64,000 bases of DNA from an uncultured Alphaproteobacteria bacterium (GTDB taxonomy: Bacteria; Pseudomonadota; Alphaproteobacteria; RF32; CAG-239): the NCBI GenBank assembly GCA_944393685.1, contig CALYAW010000008.1:1-64000 (forward strand). The letters are read 5' to 3'. Both the position numbers and the translations under genes were made by a program. The notes below the pieces were generated by a model. The model saw only the letters and a program-made list of their open reading frames with translations, had not been told where the DNA came from and ran no database searches. Positions 7,461 to 17,443 of this stretch are shown one piece after another. Positions within the stretch are counted from its first letter, which is position 1. Each line of letters begins with the position of its first letter.

Positions 7461-9851
7461 CTATGCTTGACGCAGCTCTGCTCCGTACTTATTTTTAAGA
7501 GCTTGAGCAACCTTTTGCATCAAAATCTCTATATCTTGATCACTAAAGGTATTCTCCAAAGGCTGAAATGTTACCGACAGAGCCAAAGACTTCTTCCCTT
7601 CCGGCAAATTCTCGCCCTCATAGACATCAAACACCCGAACATCTACAATATGAGAACGATCGGCGTTTCTCGCTGCGGCAATTACATCAGCAGCCTTAAC
7701 ATTCTTATCCATCACAAAAGCCAAATCTTTATCCACCGATTGGAAAGATGAAAGTTCTAGCTTTTTCTTCGCCTTATCGTTGTTCTGGCGAGGCGTCGGT
7801 AAATTGGTCAAAATCACCTCAAAAGCACATACTCTTTGCTTAAGACCAAATTTTTTAATAATCAATGGGTGCAGTTCACCAAAATAAGCAATAACATTTT
7901 TTCCCAAACGTAAAGCGCCGCTTCTTCCGGGATGATAATATTCCGGGGCATCAAGACTAATCTGAGCACTCTCAAAAGGACCATTTGCAGCTGCAATTGA
8001 CGCCAGAGCATCTGCTTTAACATCAAAGACATCAAATCCTCTTTGGTCATTAAGCCAATGTTTCTTAGAGGTCATTCCGGATCTAATTCCCGCAGCAACC
8101 AAGGATTGTTCTCCGGGTTTACGCCCATAAAATTCCGGTCCTACCTCAAACAATGAGACATTGGTATAACCACGAGCAATGTTGTTTTTCAAGCCCAATA
8201 ACAGATTGGGCAATAACGACGGGCGCATTTCATCAAGTTCAGCTGTAATTGGATTACACAATGCGACAGCCTCATTCCCTTTTCGAAAATCTTTAGCCAA
8301 CGCTGAATCGGTAAAACTCCATGTAACCGTTTCTAACAAGCCGCGAGAGGCCAATTCATGTCGAACAGTCACAATACGACGTTGCTCTGCAGATAAGGTT
8401 TGTATCGGAAAATAATCACGAGGCATAGATTCAGCCGGAATATTATCCAATCCTACCATACGCACAACCTCTTCTATCAAATCGTGCTCACCTTCTATAT
8501 CTCCGCGCCAAGTAGGTGTCGTTGCATAAATTTTATCAGCCTCGACCCTCGTCTCAAACCCCAAACGGGTCAAAATCTCAATAATTTTTTCTTTAGAGAC
8601 ATCAATTCCGATAAAGGTTTTAAGTCTCTCTGGACGAATGAAAGTTGTCACCGGTTGATAATTTTCATCACCGGCAATTTCCAATTCCGATACTTCGCCG
8701 CCACAAATATCCGTAATCAATTGAGTAGCATAGTCAGAGCCCAAGACATTTGATTTTGGATCGACCCAACGTTCATAACGATACCTAGAATCTGAATCTA
8801 TTTGAAATTTACGTCCTGTCCGAGCAATACAAACAGGATTAAATAAAGCACACTCCAAAAAGACATTCGTCGTATCAGCTGAACAACCCTTGGCCTCGCC
8901 ACCCATAATACCGCCCAAACATTGTATCCCTTCATCATCACAAATACCAAGAGAGAGATTATCTAGATGATACTCTTTTTCTTCCAAAGATACAAATTTT
9001 TCGCCTTCATGAGCCATGCGAACACAAATATCACCAACCAATTTATCCGCATCAAAAACATGTAAGGGGCGTGCCATATCATAATTAATATAGTTTGTAA
9101 CATCAACCAACGGCGAAATAGAACGCAACCCAATAGCATTCAGACGATCTCTCATCCATTTAGGGGTTTCAACTTTATTATTAACGCCTCTAATATAACG
9201 ACCGACATAAACAGGACAGGCATCAAAATCTTCAACTTTAACTTTAACTGGAGATTTGAATGAGCTGTTTTTTCTTATAATATTCAAGGGCTTAAGTTTT
9301 CCGAGTCCAGCGGCGGCCAAGTCCCTAGCTACACCGCGCACCCCCAAACACTCAGCTCTGTTAGGCGTAATAGAAATATCAAACACCGGATCAAGTGCCA
9401 TAATTTTACTGACAGGAACTCCAATTTCAGTATTCTCCGGCAGAGAAATAATCCCGCTATGGTCTTCACCAATGCCAATCTCTTTTTCCGAGCACATCAT
9501 ACCATAACTCTCAACTCCTCTAATTTTTCCTATCTCTATTTTTTCGCCAAAAGCAGGTATCAACGTCCCCACATGAGCCAAAACACCAACCATACCAAGT
9601 TTAACGTTAGGAGCGCCACAAACGATTTGCAAAATTTGCTTTCCATCATTAACTTTTAATATATGTAAATGATCTGAATCTGGGTGGTCTTGCAAATCTT
9701 CAACTTTTGCTGTAACAAAGTTTTCTAATCCTTTGGCGGGGTTTGTAATTTCCTCTACTTCAAGACCAATTTTTGTCAGTGTCTCGGCAATTTCATCCAC
9801 CTTTGCATCAGTATCCAAATGCTCTTTTAACCAAGATAACGTAAATTTCAT
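7461..9851 (-). CDS. pheT: Phenylalanyl-tRNA synthetase beta subunit
   Basis: The 796-residue beta chain of the alpha2-beta2 PheRS charges tRNA-Phe. In order it shows an N-terminal tRNA-binding domain (GLENFVTAKVEDLQDHPDSD, LQIVCGAPNV), the B3/B4 editing region, B5, the catalytic-like core and a C-terminal anticodon-binding domain (FQSVDKDLAFVMD to the end). The length is typical. It lies 9 bp after pheS in the operon rpmI-rplT-pheS-pheT and is followed by a terminator. Confidence 0.97.
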   Translation of the reverse strand: MKFTLSWLKEHLDTDAKVDEIAETLTKIGLEVEEITNPAKGLENFVTAKVEDLQDHPDSDHLHILKVNDGKQILQIVCGAPNVKLGMVGVLAHVGTLIPAFGEKIEIGKIRGVESYGMMCSEKEIGIGEDHSGIISLPENTEIGVPVSKIMALDPVFDISITPNRAECLGVRGVARDLAAAGLGKLKPLNIIRKNSSFKSPVKVKVEDFDACPVYVGRYIRGVNNKVETPKWMRDRLNAIGLRSISPLVDVTNYINYDMARPLHVFDADKLVGDICVRMAHEGEKFVSLEEKEYHLDNLSLGICDDEGIQCLGGIMGGEAKGCSADTTNVFLECALFNPVCIARTGRKFQIDSDSRYRYERWVDPKSNVLGSDYATQLITDICGGEVSELEIAGDENYQPVTTFIRPERLKTFIGIDVSKEKIIEILTRLGFETRVEADKIYATTPTWRGDIEGEHDLIEEVVRMVGLDNIPAESMPRDYFPIQTLSAEQRRIVTVRHELASRGLLETVTWSFTDSALAKDFRKGNEAVALCNPITAELDEMRPSLLPNLLLGLKNNIARGYTNVSLFEVGPEFYGRKPGEQSLVAAGIRSGMTSKKHWLNDQRGFDVFDVKADALASIAAANGPFESAQISLDAPEYYHPGRSGALRLGKNVIAYFGELHPLIIKKFGLKQRVCAFEVILTNLPTPRQNNDKAKKKLELSSFQSVDKDLAFVMDKNVKAADVIAAARNADRSHIVDVRVFDVYEGENLPEGKKSLALSVTFQPLENTFSDQDIEILMQKVAQALKNKYGAELRQA

Positions 9852-9860
9852 TTTTCTCTC

Positions 9861-10964
9861 CTATCTTGCCAATCCACCGTTATTACTCAAGCCTCCTGTC
9901 ATAGAAGACTCATCCAGCGGCATAAAACCATAATGTTTCAACCAACGAACATCAGATTCAAAAAATGTTCGCAAATCAGGAATACCATATTTAAGCATAG
10001 CCAAACGATCCAAACCAAGACCAAAAGCAAACCCCTGATACTCATCAGGATCAATTCCACATGCTTTCAAAACATTCGGATGTACCATTCCACATCCCAA
10101 AATTTCCAACCAATCATCTCCGGCACCAATTTTGAGCTCAGCCTTTGTTTTTTTACATCCAATATCCATTTCAGCAGACGGCTCCGTAAAAGGAAAATAA
10201 GATGGACGATAACGAACCGGCAATTCATCCAACTCAAAAAACGCTTTTACAAAATCATACAAACACCCTTTCAAATTTGCAAACGTTGTTGTTTTATCAA
10301 CTACCAAACCCTCAACTTGGTGGAACATCGGGGTATGTGTAGCATCATAATCCGAACGATAAGTGCGTCCCGGTGCAATAATGCGAATTGGCGGCTGTTT
10401 CTTTTCCATAGTCCGAATTTGCACGGCAGACGTCTGCGTCCGAACAACGTAACTATCATCAAAATTCTCACTTTCTGGATTTGGAATATAAAAAGTATCT
10501 TGCATCTGACGAGCGGGATGATTAGCTGGTGTATTTAAGGCATTAAAATTGTGAAATTGATCTTCAATATCAGGACCCTCAGCAACCTCAAATCCCATTT
10601 CGCCAAAGATAGCAACAACCTCCTCATAAATTTTAGAAACAGGATGAATCCTGCCCTGAACTTCCGGACGGATAGGCAATGTTACATCTATTTTCTCTTG
10701 AACTAAACGAGCATCTAATTCAGCTTTTTCAAGTTTTTCTTTTTGTTCTTCCAAAGCACGTTCAATCTCTGTTTTCAAAATATTCAATACCTTGCCCGTT
10801 TCTTTTTTTTCTTCCAAAGAAAGTGCTCCGAGATTTTTCATCATTTCCGTAATCCGCCCTTTTTTTCCCAAAGCAGATATACGCACTTCTTCAAGCGCTT
10901 TTATATCTTTAGCGCCAACAATTTCAGATAAAAGCTGAACTTTCAGATTTTCAATATTTTCCAT
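9861..10964 (-). CDS. pheS: Phenylalanyl-tRNA synthetase alpha subunit
   Basis: The 367-residue catalytic chain has class II motifs, including the HPASRQMQ-like stretch HPARQMQDTFYI, the motif 2 region RTYRSDYDATHTPMFHQVEGLVVD, and motif 3 GFAFGLGLDRLAMLKYG near the C-terminus. The N-terminal coiled coil is present. I start at the Met of MENIENLK, with a GGTGG site upstream; the 16 extra in-frame codons upstream look untranslated. Confidence 0.96.
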   Translation of the reverse strand: MENIENLKVQLLSEIVGAKDIKALEEVRISALGKKGRITEMMKNLGALSLEEKKETGKVLNILKTEIERALEEQKEKLEKAELDARLVQEKIDVTLPIRPEVQGRIHPVSKIYEEVVAIFGEMGFEVAEGPDIEDQFHNFNALNTPANHPARQMQDTFYIPNPESENFDDSYVVRTQTSAVQIRTMEKKQPPIRIIAPGRTYRSDYDATHTPMFHQVEGLVVDKTTTFANLKGCLYDFVKAFFELDELPVRYRPSYFPFTEPSAEMDIGCKKTKAELKIGAGDDWLEILGCGMVHPNVLKACGIDPDEYQGFAFGLGLDRLAMLKYGIPDLRTFFESDVRWLKHYGFMPLDESSMTGGLSNNGGLAR

Positions 10965-10989
10965 TTTTCCACCATAATTTAAAATGTAA

Positions 10990-11022
10990 AAGAGTCCAAC
11001 CTGATTTCTCAAGCAGACTCTT
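10990..11022 (-). promoter_or_regulatory. Hairpin in the rplT-pheS gap (possible attenuator)
   Basis: On the minus strand, a 7-bp stem AAGAGTC/GACTCTT with a 19-nt loop is followed by a short T-rich tract, inside the 80-bp gap before pheS. It resembles a weak intrinsic terminator, so partial termination or attenuation of pheST is possible. I see no Phe-rich leader peptide. Confidence 0.4.
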
Positions 11023-11044
11023 CATACATGATTGATTTTGATAA

Positions 11045-11404
11045 TTATTTGCTTAAAGAAGCCTTTGCCTGGTCAACCAGTTTTGCGAAAGTTTCGGGCT
11101 CTTTAACAGCGATATCAGCCAATACTTTACGATCAAGCTCGACACCGGCTAAGGCGAGCCCGTTCATAAATCGGGAGTATGTCATATCATGCAAACGGGT
11201 TGCAGCATTGATACGTTGAATCCACAAAGCGCGGAAATTTCTTTTTTTGGCTCTTCTGTCGCGATAAGCATATTGCAGAGCTTTTTCAACTTTTTCAACA
11301 GCAACTCTAAAAACATTTTTGTTACGTCCTCTGTAGCCTTTAGCCATTGAGAGAACTTTTTTATGACGAGCGTGAGCGGTCATACCTCTTTTCATACGAG
11401 ACAT
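11045..11404 (-). CDS. rplT: 50S ribosomal protein L20
   Basis: The 119-residue basic protein matches L20 along its length ([18 protein letters not shown] at the N-terminus, [13 protein letters not shown] in the middle). It binds 23S rRNA early in 50S assembly. It lies 13 bp after rpmI, in the standard order. infC, often just upstream of rpmI, is not here. Confidence 0.98.
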   Translation of the reverse strand: MSRMKRGMTAHARHKKVLSMAKGYRGRNKNVFRVAVEKVEKALQYAYRDRRAKKRNFRALWIQRINAATRLHDMTYSRFMNGLALAGVELDRKVLADIAVKEPETFAKLVDQAKASLSK

Positions 11405-11417
11405 CTTTCACTTCCCC

Positions 11418-11615
11418 TTACAAATATGGTAAAAACTTTTTGATAATTTTGACATCAACGCTAGCCAACAAAGTAGCTCCGCGAGCTTGTCTTTTCATCT
11501 TTTGAGATTTGCAAAAGAGGCAGTGTCTCTTGAAAGCAAAATTTCTTTTTAATTTTCCGGTACCGGTAACGCTAAAACGTTTTTTAACGGCACTTTTAGT
11601 TTTCATTTTAGGCAT
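11418..11615 (-). CDS. rpmI: 50S ribosomal protein L35
   Basis: The 65-residue protein has the L35 pattern ([20 protein letters not shown], the Arg/Lys-rich middle, and the end KKFLPYL). It is the first gene of the rpmI-rplT-pheS-pheT operon, with a GAAAGGG site upstream and a recognisable promoter about 90 bp away. Confidence 0.97.
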   Translation of the reverse strand: MPKMKTKSAVKKRFSVTGTGKLKRNFAFKRHCLFCKSQKMKRQARGATLLASVDVKIIKKFLPYL

Positions 11616-11704
11616 TTTAATCCCTTTCTAACATCAAAATTAAGTTGGATTTTAGCGATTCGTCAGGCATGCCAATTAGCTCTGAACAAATCGGTTCGGG
11701 GTGT

Positions 11705-11733
11705 CTTATACAACCAAATTCTCTAAATTGCAA
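11705..11733 (-). promoter_or_regulatory. Promoter of the rpmI-rplT-pheST operon
   Basis: On the minus strand, TTGCAA (11728-11733), a 17-bp spacer and TATAAG (11705-11710) leave a leader of about 80 nt before rpmI. The leader contains CGATT...AATCG complementary segments, and rpmI/rplT leaders are often regulated by L20; whether this one is cannot be told from the sequence. Confidence 0.7.
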
Positions 11734-11800
11734 GTATTTTATTCATAAGAAACAAATCAATCAACTCGTTTATTTTTTAATACAATAAAATATTTTACAA

Positions 11801-11832
11801 AGAAGCCGTCATTTCATCAATGACGGCTTCTA
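11801..11832 (-). terminator. Terminator of the Cys-rich secreted protein gene
   Basis: A 13-bp stem AGAAGCCGTCATT/AATGACGGCTTCT lies 19 bases downstream of the gene at 11851-12891. Confidence 0.8.
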
Positions 11833-11850
11833 GAAGCAGAGCTGTTGTTA

Positions 11851-12891
11851 TTAAAAACTACCATCCCAAAAACATTTTACAGCACCGTTACACCAATATG
11901 TTTCAAGGTCTATATAACCGGTGTTACATGTGCCATATTTATAGTAGTTTGTAGTATCACCACATCCCGGCTGACAAGCAGTCCCACAGTTTGCATTGGC
12001 AGGACAAGACGTCTGCGTGTAACCTTCTGCCTTACAATCACGTTTGGTGCAAACAGTACCTTTTTCACACTTGGAAGCGCAATCAGCCCAATATTTATCA
12101 CATCCATACTCTGTTTTATTATCAGAGCGATTACGACAGTTGTCTGGCCAACATTCGGCACATTTTGAAGTACAAATTGTGCTGGACGTCGTTTTACATC
12201 CATATTTACAACTGGAAACCAACGGATGATTATAAAGATGGCAATCATCCGTATAACAAGAGCTGGCAAGACACTTCTGACAGTTAGCATCTACATAGCT
12301 CGGACATCCCCATTTACAAGAAGCATCACCTTTGTCAACAAGATTAGAATATTTCCAGCATGTATCCGCGTAACATTTTTTGTAGTGAACCTTGTTAGCG
12401 GGCTTATCGGAACAAGTCCCTTGCGCCGTATCTGGAAATTTACAAGTTGTTCCATTAATAACGTAAGGAAAGACATCTGTTTTACAGAGGCATTGAGTAC
12501 CACGTTGCATTGTATCGGAACAAAGCGTTCCTCCCAACTTATAGTTTCCATTACAATTGCTGGTATTATAAATAAACTTGCTGGGATCACACTTACAGTT
12601 ACCTACACAGTTCTTATTAATAACGGCATTAGGATAAGGAGTACAAATTTGTCCTGACGGGATTTCACTGGGAGCCAACAAAGGATTACCTGCACTATCT
12701 TTAAATTTGGAACACTCCGTTGCAGGACGCGGCGGGGTTCCGCCACTTTCGTTCACTCTGTTTCGATATGTATTTGGAATTTTTTCCATGTATTCAGGAA
12801 GGAACCATGTTTTTGCCATAGCTTCATGTAAATAGCAAAAAATTCCCAATACAGCGAGGCATACTGACAGCAATCCCAGTCTTTTGCTCAT
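11851..12891 (-). CDS. Secreted very Cys-rich protein of unknown function
   Basis: This 346-residue protein has an N-terminal signal peptide (hydrophobic to about residue 26, HEAMA-K). I count 39 Cys in total, 37 of them after the signal. They occur in short loops such as CQKC, CKYGC, CAEC and CASKC, which suggests many small disulfide-bonded modules. One segment, C-KAEGYTQTSC-P, shares the pattern C-x3-GYT-x3/4-C with the modules in the two collar proteins at 6532 and 20193. It has its own consensus promoter and terminator. A role as an exported surface protein is inference. Confidence 0.65.
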   Translation of the reverse strand: MSKRLGLLSVCLAVLGIFCYLHEAMAKTWFLPEYMEKIPNTYRNRVNESGGTPPRPATECSKFKDSAGNPLLAPSEIPSGQICTPYPNAVINKNCVGNCKCDPSKFIYNTSNCNGNYKLGGTLCSDTMQRGTQCLCKTDVFPYVINGTTCKFPDTAQGTCSDKPANKVHYKKCYADTCWKYSNLVDKGDASCKWGCPSYVDANCQKCLASSCYTDDCHLYNHPLVSSCKYGCKTTSSTICTSKCAECWPDNCRNRSDNKTEYGCDKYWADCASKCEKGTVCTKRDCKAEGYTQTSCPANANCGTACQPGCGDTTNYYKYGTCNTGYIDLETYWCNGAVKCFWDGSF

Positions 12892-12926
12892 GATAATTAC
12901 TCCTCAAAAAGACACTACTTATAAAT

Positions 12927-12955
12927 ATTGTATTACAAAGCTAAATTTGTGTCAA
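12927..12955 (-). promoter_or_regulatory. Promoter TTGACA-17-TACAAT
   Basis: On the minus strand, a perfect -35 (12950-12955), a 17-bp spacer and a TACAAT -10 (12927-12932) lie about 35 bp ahead of the Cys-rich gene. It is among the strongest promoters in the window. Confidence 0.8.
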
Positions 12956-13005
12956 CAACTATACCCTGCCGACAAAAAATTATACACATCACAACGCAGA
13001 CCTGC

Positions 13006-13034
13006 TTGTAATAAAAACGAAACAACACTATAAA
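13006..13034 (+). promoter_or_regulatory. Promoter TTGTAA-17-TATAAA
   Basis: The -35 at 13006-13011 and -10 at 13029-13034 with 17-bp spacing lie 27 bp before lolC. Confidence 0.6.
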
Positions 13035-13061
13035 AATTATAACTGTCATGGAGAAAAACAA

Positions 13062-14309
13062 ATGTTATTTTCTAAATTTGAACGCCTTGTGGCCGGAAGA
13101 TATCTGAGAGCAAAACGTAAGGAAGGATTTATTTCCGTCATTACCGGTTTTGCTTTTACTGGTATTGCGCTTGGTGTTGCCACCCTAATCATTGTAATGT
13201 CTGTCATGAATGGGTTTCGACACGAATTATTATCAAGGATATTAGGCATTAACGGACACATTGGTCTTATGTCTCCACTTGGCTATCCTTTCAACAACTA
13301 TCAACAAGCCATCAAAGAACTATCCGAAATAGAACACGTCAGTCTTGTTATTCCAATGATAGAAAATCAACTTTTGGCAAGTGCAGGAAAATCAGCGGAA
13401 GGAGCCATGGTTCGAGGAATAACAAAAGAAGATTTATTAAAAAAAACGATTCTAAAAAATGGTGTCAAAACGATTGATTTGAACGACTTTCAAAAAGATA
13501 ATGTTATCATGGGTATTCGTTTGGCTCGCAAAATGGGAATAGTCCCCGGAGATAAAGTAACGTTGATATCACCAAACGGGAAAGTAACAGCTTTTGGTAC
13601 AGTCCCAAGAATGAAATCATACCAAGTTATTGGAACTTTTGATCTCGGTATGTATGAATATGATGCCAACTATATTTTTATGCCATTGGACACAGCTCAA
13701 ACATATTTTGGCTTAAAAGGTGCCGTTACCAATATTGATGTCACGCTTGATGATGAAAAAATGCTCTCACCCGTCAAAGAAAGTATTGAGCAAAGTGTTG
13801 GTGCCGGCGCCTATGTCTATGATTGGAAACAATCAAACGCTGCTTTTTTTAATGCCATAGATGTTGAGCGCAACGTGATGTTCCTGATTTTAACATTAAT
13901 AATTTTGGTTGCCGCATTCAACATTATTACAGGATTAATAATGTTGGTAAAAGACAAAGGACGAGACATTGCCGTTTTAAGAACGATGGGAGCGACCAAA
14001 GGGATGATAATGCGTATCTTTTTTATGGATGGGGCTTTAATTGGCGTTGTCGGAACAACTTTAGGACTAATTCTTGGACTTGTCTTTTGCCACAATATTG
14101 AAAGTATACGCCAAGGTCTGCAACATATGCTTGGACGCGATTTATTCTCGGCAGAAATCTATTTTCTGTCACAATTGCCGGCAAAAGTTGACAATTTTGA
14201 GGTAATGATGGTTGTTGGAATCTCTTTACTTTTATCTTTCTTGGCAACCTTATATCCTGCATATAGAGCCGCTAAATTTGATCCGATGGAGGCCTTGCGC
14301 TATGAATAA
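13062..14309 (+). CDS. lolC: Lipoprotein-releasing ABC permease LolC/LolE
   Basis: This 415-residue inner-membrane protein releases outer-membrane lipoproteins to LolA. It has an N-terminal transmembrane helix (FISVITGFAFTGIALGVATLIIVMSVMNGFRHEL, abbreviated: the GxALGVA and SVMNGF signatures), a large periplasmic domain, and three C-terminal helices containing VAAFNIITGLIMLVKDKG and DIAVLRTMGA. As in most alphaproteobacteria there is a single permease rather than a LolC/LolE pair. lolD overlaps its end by 8 bases. Confidence 0.93.
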   Translation: MLFSKFERLVAGRYLRAKRKEGFISVITGFAFTGIALGVATLIIVMSVMNGFRHELLSRILGINGHIGLMSPLGYPFNNYQQAIKELSEIEHVSLVIPMIENQLLASAGKSAEGAMVRGITKEDLLKKTILKNGVKTIDLNDFQKDNVIMGIRLARKMGIVPGDKVTLISPNGKVTAFGTVPRMKSYQVIGTFDLGMYEYDANYIFMPLDTAQTYFGLKGAVTNIDVTLDDEKMLSPVKESIEQSVGAGAYVYDWKQSNAAFFNAIDVERNVMFLILTLIILVAAFNIITGLIMLVKDKGRDIAVLRTMGATKGMIMRIFFMDGALIGVVGTTLGLILGLVFCHNIESIRQGLQHMLGRDLFSAEIYFLSQLPAKVDNFEVMMVVGISLLLSFLATLYPAYRAAKFDPMEALRYE

Positions 14310-15027
14310 ACAAAATGCACCAACCATAGAACTCAAAAACGTCTATCGTTCATTCAAACAAGGAAACCAGACACTGGAAGTTCTAAAAGGAATAAATTTG
14401 GACATTGAGAAAGGAGAAATCATTGCTCTTATCGGTCCATCCGGAGCTGGTAAATCCACTTTATTACAAATTGCCGGCTTGCTAGAAAAACCGACCAAAG
14501 GAGAAATATACATCGAGGGGCAAAAATGCAGCAAATTAAATGATACCATGCGCACAATGTTGCGCCGAGACTATCTCGGATTTGTCTACCAATACCATAA
14601 TCTCTTGCCTGATTTCAACGCAACCGAAAATGTCATGATGCCCCAATTAATTGCCGGTATCAAACCCAAGATTGCACGTGAAAAATCCGAATGGCTGCTT
14701 TCAAAACTTGGTTTATCCAAACGTTTTAAGCATCGACCGGCAGAGCTTTCGGGAGGTGAGCAACAACGAGTGGCCATAGCACGCGCTTTGGCAAATACCC
14801 CTAAGCTGTTATTAGCTGATGAGCCTACCGGAAATCTTGACCCTAAAACATCCGAAACCGTTTTTTCAGAATTGCTCTCAATTGTTAAAGAAACCGGGTT
14901 ATCCGCTCTGATTGCGACACACAACCATGATTTGGCCAACCAGATGGACAGAAAAGTTGAGCTTGAAGACGGAAAACTTCTTGATTTACGAGCCAGCTTA
15001 AGTATTAGCAAAGAAAATTTTTACTAA
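14302..15027 (+). CDS. lolD: Lipoprotein-releasing system ATP-binding protein
   Basis: This 241-residue ABC ATPase powers lipoprotein extraction with LolC. Walker A is GPSGAGKST, the Q-loop is VYQYHNLLPDFNATENV, the signature is LSGGEQQRVAIARALAN, and Walker B is LLLADEPTGNLD with the H-loop ATHNHDLA. The ATG at 14302 overlaps the lolC stop, giving translational coupling. A longer frame starting at a TTG inside lolC is not needed. Confidence 0.95.
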   Translation: MNKQNAPTIELKNVYRSFKQGNQTLEVLKGINLDIEKGEIIALIGPSGAGKSTLLQIAGLLEKPTKGEIYIEGQKCSKLNDTMRTMLRRDYLGFVYQYHNLLPDFNATENVMMPQLIAGIKPKIAREKSEWLLSKLGLSKRFKHRPAELSGGEQQRVAIARALANTPKLLLADEPTGNLDPKTSETVFSELLSIVKETGLSALIATHNHDLANQMDRKVELEDGKLLDLRASLSISKENFY

Positions 15028-15036
15028 AAACCATCT

Positions 15037-15083
15037 ATAACAAAAGACCGGATTCAATAATGTGCATCCGGCCTTTTGTTATA
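15037..15083. terminator. Bidirectional terminator between lolD and ackA
   Basis: The stem ATAACAAAAG(A/G)CCGGAT with its complement at 15067-15083 serves two convergent genes. Confidence 0.85.
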
Positions 15084-15096
15084 ATCTCACAGCAAA

Positions 15097-16290
15097 CTAT
15101 TTATCTGACAAATGAGCTTTTTTAACAGTATCTTGAGCGATAACCAATTCTTCGTTAGTCGGAATAACAAAAGCACGAACTTTTGAGCCGGACTTGGTAA
15201 TTTCAATAGTTTCACCACGCTTATTATTATTCTCTTCATCAAGCTCAATTCCAAGATAGCTCAAGCGTTCCAAAAGCATCTTGCGCAAAATCGGAGAATT
15301 CTCACCGACACCGGCGGTAAAGACTATAGCATCAACACCACCCATTGCAGCAATATAACTACCAATAAAGCGCAAAATAGCATAAGCATAAACATTCATG
15401 GCATCAACAGCGCGAACATCGCCTTTCAAATAGGCGGCCTCCACATCTCTCATATCAGAAAAACCGCACAAACCTTGCATTCCACTTTGTTTATTAAGAA
15501 GTTTATTAACCTCATCAACCGACTTATTCTGATATTTCATAATATGCAAAGGAATATACGGATCTATATCCCCGGAACGAGTTCCCATAACCACACCGGC
15601 CAAAGGCGTAAAGCCCATAGATGTATCAATACATTTGCCATCTTTAACAGCAGAGATTGATGCGCCGTTTCCAATATGGCAAGTAATAATTTTTTTGCCT
15701 TTTCCGATAATTTTTGCAGCCTCTTGTGAAACATACAAATGAGAGGTTCCATGAGCACCATAACGGCGAATTTGGTGAGAAGTATACTGTTCCAAAGGCA
15801 AGCCATATAAGAAAGCCTCCTTAGGCATAGTCTGATGGAAAGCCGTATCAAACACTGTTACCTGAGGCACATTTGGCAAAGCCGCTTTCACAGCTTTTAA
15901 TCCAAGAACAGCCGCAGGATTATGTAAAGGAGCCAAAGTTGACAATTCATCAATTTGATCAATAACCTCGTCTGTCACCAACGTAGATTCCTTGAAGATT
16001 TCACCGCCATGTACAACACGATGTCCTACAGCGGCAATTTCGTCCAAGCTACTAATGGCTCCGTTCAACAATAGAGCAAAGACTTCTCTTAGAGCCTCAT
16101 TATGTGTTGGCAAATCGACATTAACCGTCTTTTTCTCTCCTGTGGCCAAATACTTGATACTGACGCAAGAATCATTAATACCAATACGTTCGGCCAAACC
16201 TTTGGCAATTACCTCATATTTATCGCCGTTAACATCAAACAATTGATACTTAAGAGAAGAAGATCCTGAATTTAATACTAAAATTTTCAT
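15097..16290 (-). CDS. ackA: Acetate kinase
   Basis: This 397-residue enzyme makes ATP and acetate from acetyl phosphate. Family signatures are VLNSGSSSLKYQLF at the N-terminus, the catalytic region HNPAAVLGLK, HGTSHLYVSQEAAK, and PLAGVVMGTRSGDIDP. I start at the ATG (16288-16290), not the TTG codon directly before it. It lies 11 bp after pta, so both are cotranscribed and complete the acetate branch fed by the pyruvate:ferredoxin oxidoreductase at 33446. Confidence 0.97.
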   Translation of the reverse strand: MKILVLNSGSSSLKYQLFDVNGDKYEVIAKGLAERIGINDSCVSIKYLATGEKKTVNVDLPTHNEALREVFALLLNGAISSLDEIAAVGHRVVHGGEIFKESTLVTDEVIDQIDELSTLAPLHNPAAVLGLKAVKAALPNVPQVTVFDTAFHQTMPKEAFLYGLPLEQYTSHQIRRYGAHGTSHLYVSQEAAKIIGKGKKIITCHIGNGASISAVKDGKCIDTSMGFTPLAGVVMGTRSGDIDPYIPLHIMKYQNKSVDEVNKLLNKQSGMQGLCGFSDMRDVEAAYLKGDVRAVDAMNVYAYAILRFIGSYIAAMGGVDAIVFTAGVGENSPILRKMLLERLSYLGIELDEENNNKRGETIEITKSGSKVRAFVIPTNEELVIAQDTVKKAHLSDK

Positions 16291-16301
16291 CAAATTTATC
16301 C

Positions 16302-17309
16302 TTATTTCTGGGTTTGCAAAACGGTAATAGCTATAACACCGACAATATCTTCGGCAAAACAGCCTCGAGATAAATCATTAATCGGAGCGTTCAATCCTTG
16401 CAACAAAGGACCATACATTTCAGCTCCGCCCAAACGTTGCAAAAGTTTATAACCAATATTTCCTGCTTCAATGTTTGGAAAAATCAGTACATTAGCTTGG
16501 CCGGCGACATTCGAACTGGGAGCTTTTTTCTTTGCTACAACAGCATCAAGGGCGGCATCAACTTGCAATTCACCGTCTAAATTGACCTTCAAAGATGCGT
16601 ATTCTTGATTTTTGAGAGCCTCTTTTGCCATAGCGGTAGCTTCTCTGACTTTATCTGCCCCCTCTCCTTTACCGGAACCGTATGTAGAATAAGATAACAT
16701 TGCAATATTAGGTTCATCACCGAATTGAACCACACTTTCGGCGCTGCTCAAAGCAATATCAACCAATTCTTTAACTGTTGGATTAATATTAATGGCACAA
16801 TCAGACAAATAATATGTTTTACCGTTTTGAGCCACCATAATAAACAAAGCGGAAACCACCCGATCTTTATGCGCAGATTTAATAATTTGCAAAGCCGGAC
16901 GAACTGTATCCGCGGTTGAATGATTAGCTCCTGACACCATTCCATCGGCATCACCCGCTTTAATCATCAAAGTTGCAAAATAATTAGGTATCAAAACAGT
17001 TTTGGCAGCTTCTTCTTCAGTCATACCTTTTTCCTTCCGAAGTTCAAAAAGCAGTTTTGCATACTCTTTGAGCTTTGGAGATTGAAGGGGATCTAGAAGT
17101 TCAATGCCCTCAAGAGACCAATTTTGTTTTTCAAAATAAGCCTTAATCTCGTTTGGATTTCCTAAAATAATTAATTTTGCGATTTTACGAACGGCGGCTT
17201 CATGTGCTGCTTGCAAAACACGTTCATCCTCGCCTTCCGGTAATACAATTGTTTTATTGAGTTTTCCGGCTTTTTCTATAAGATTTTCAATATATGGACT
17301 GATTTTCAT
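16302..17309 (-). CDS. pta: Phosphate acetyltransferase
   Basis: This 335-residue short-form Pta converts acetyl-CoA and phosphate to acetyl phosphate. The motifs DGMVSGANHSTADTVRPALQII and MLSYSTYGSGKGEGADKV are characteristic. It lacks the N-terminal DRTGG/AAA extension found in the long enteric form. It is the first gene of the pta-ackA operon. Confidence 0.96.
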   Translation of the reverse strand: MKISPYIENLIEKAGKLNKTIVLPEGEDERVLQAAHEAAVRKIAKLIILGNPNEIKAYFEKQNWSLEGIELLDPLQSPKLKEYAKLLFELRKEKGMTEEEAAKTVLIPNYFATLMIKAGDADGMVSGANHSTADTVRPALQIIKSAHKDRVVSALFIMVAQNGKTYYLSDCAININPTVKELVDIALSSAESVVQFGDEPNIAMLSYSTYGSGKGEGADKVREATAMAKEALKNQEYASLKVNLDGELQVDAALDAVVAKKKAPSSNVAGQANVLIFPNIEAGNIGYKLLQRLGGAEMYGPLLQGLNAPINDLSRGCFAEDIVGVIAITVLQTQK

Positions 17310-17443
17310 AATGACTTCCTTTACCTTTTATTAATTATTTTTTATAAAGGTTTACACTCTTCATCTCGAAAAGTCAAAATATCTTTTGATTCTTTAGACA
17401 AAGTATTATATCTTGAAAAAAAATCACAAATCAGGGAGATTTT

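Noticed and set aside
14212-14301. N-terminal extension of lolD
   Set aside because: It begins at a TTG inside lolC; the ATG at 14302 with an overlapping stop is the normal arrangement.
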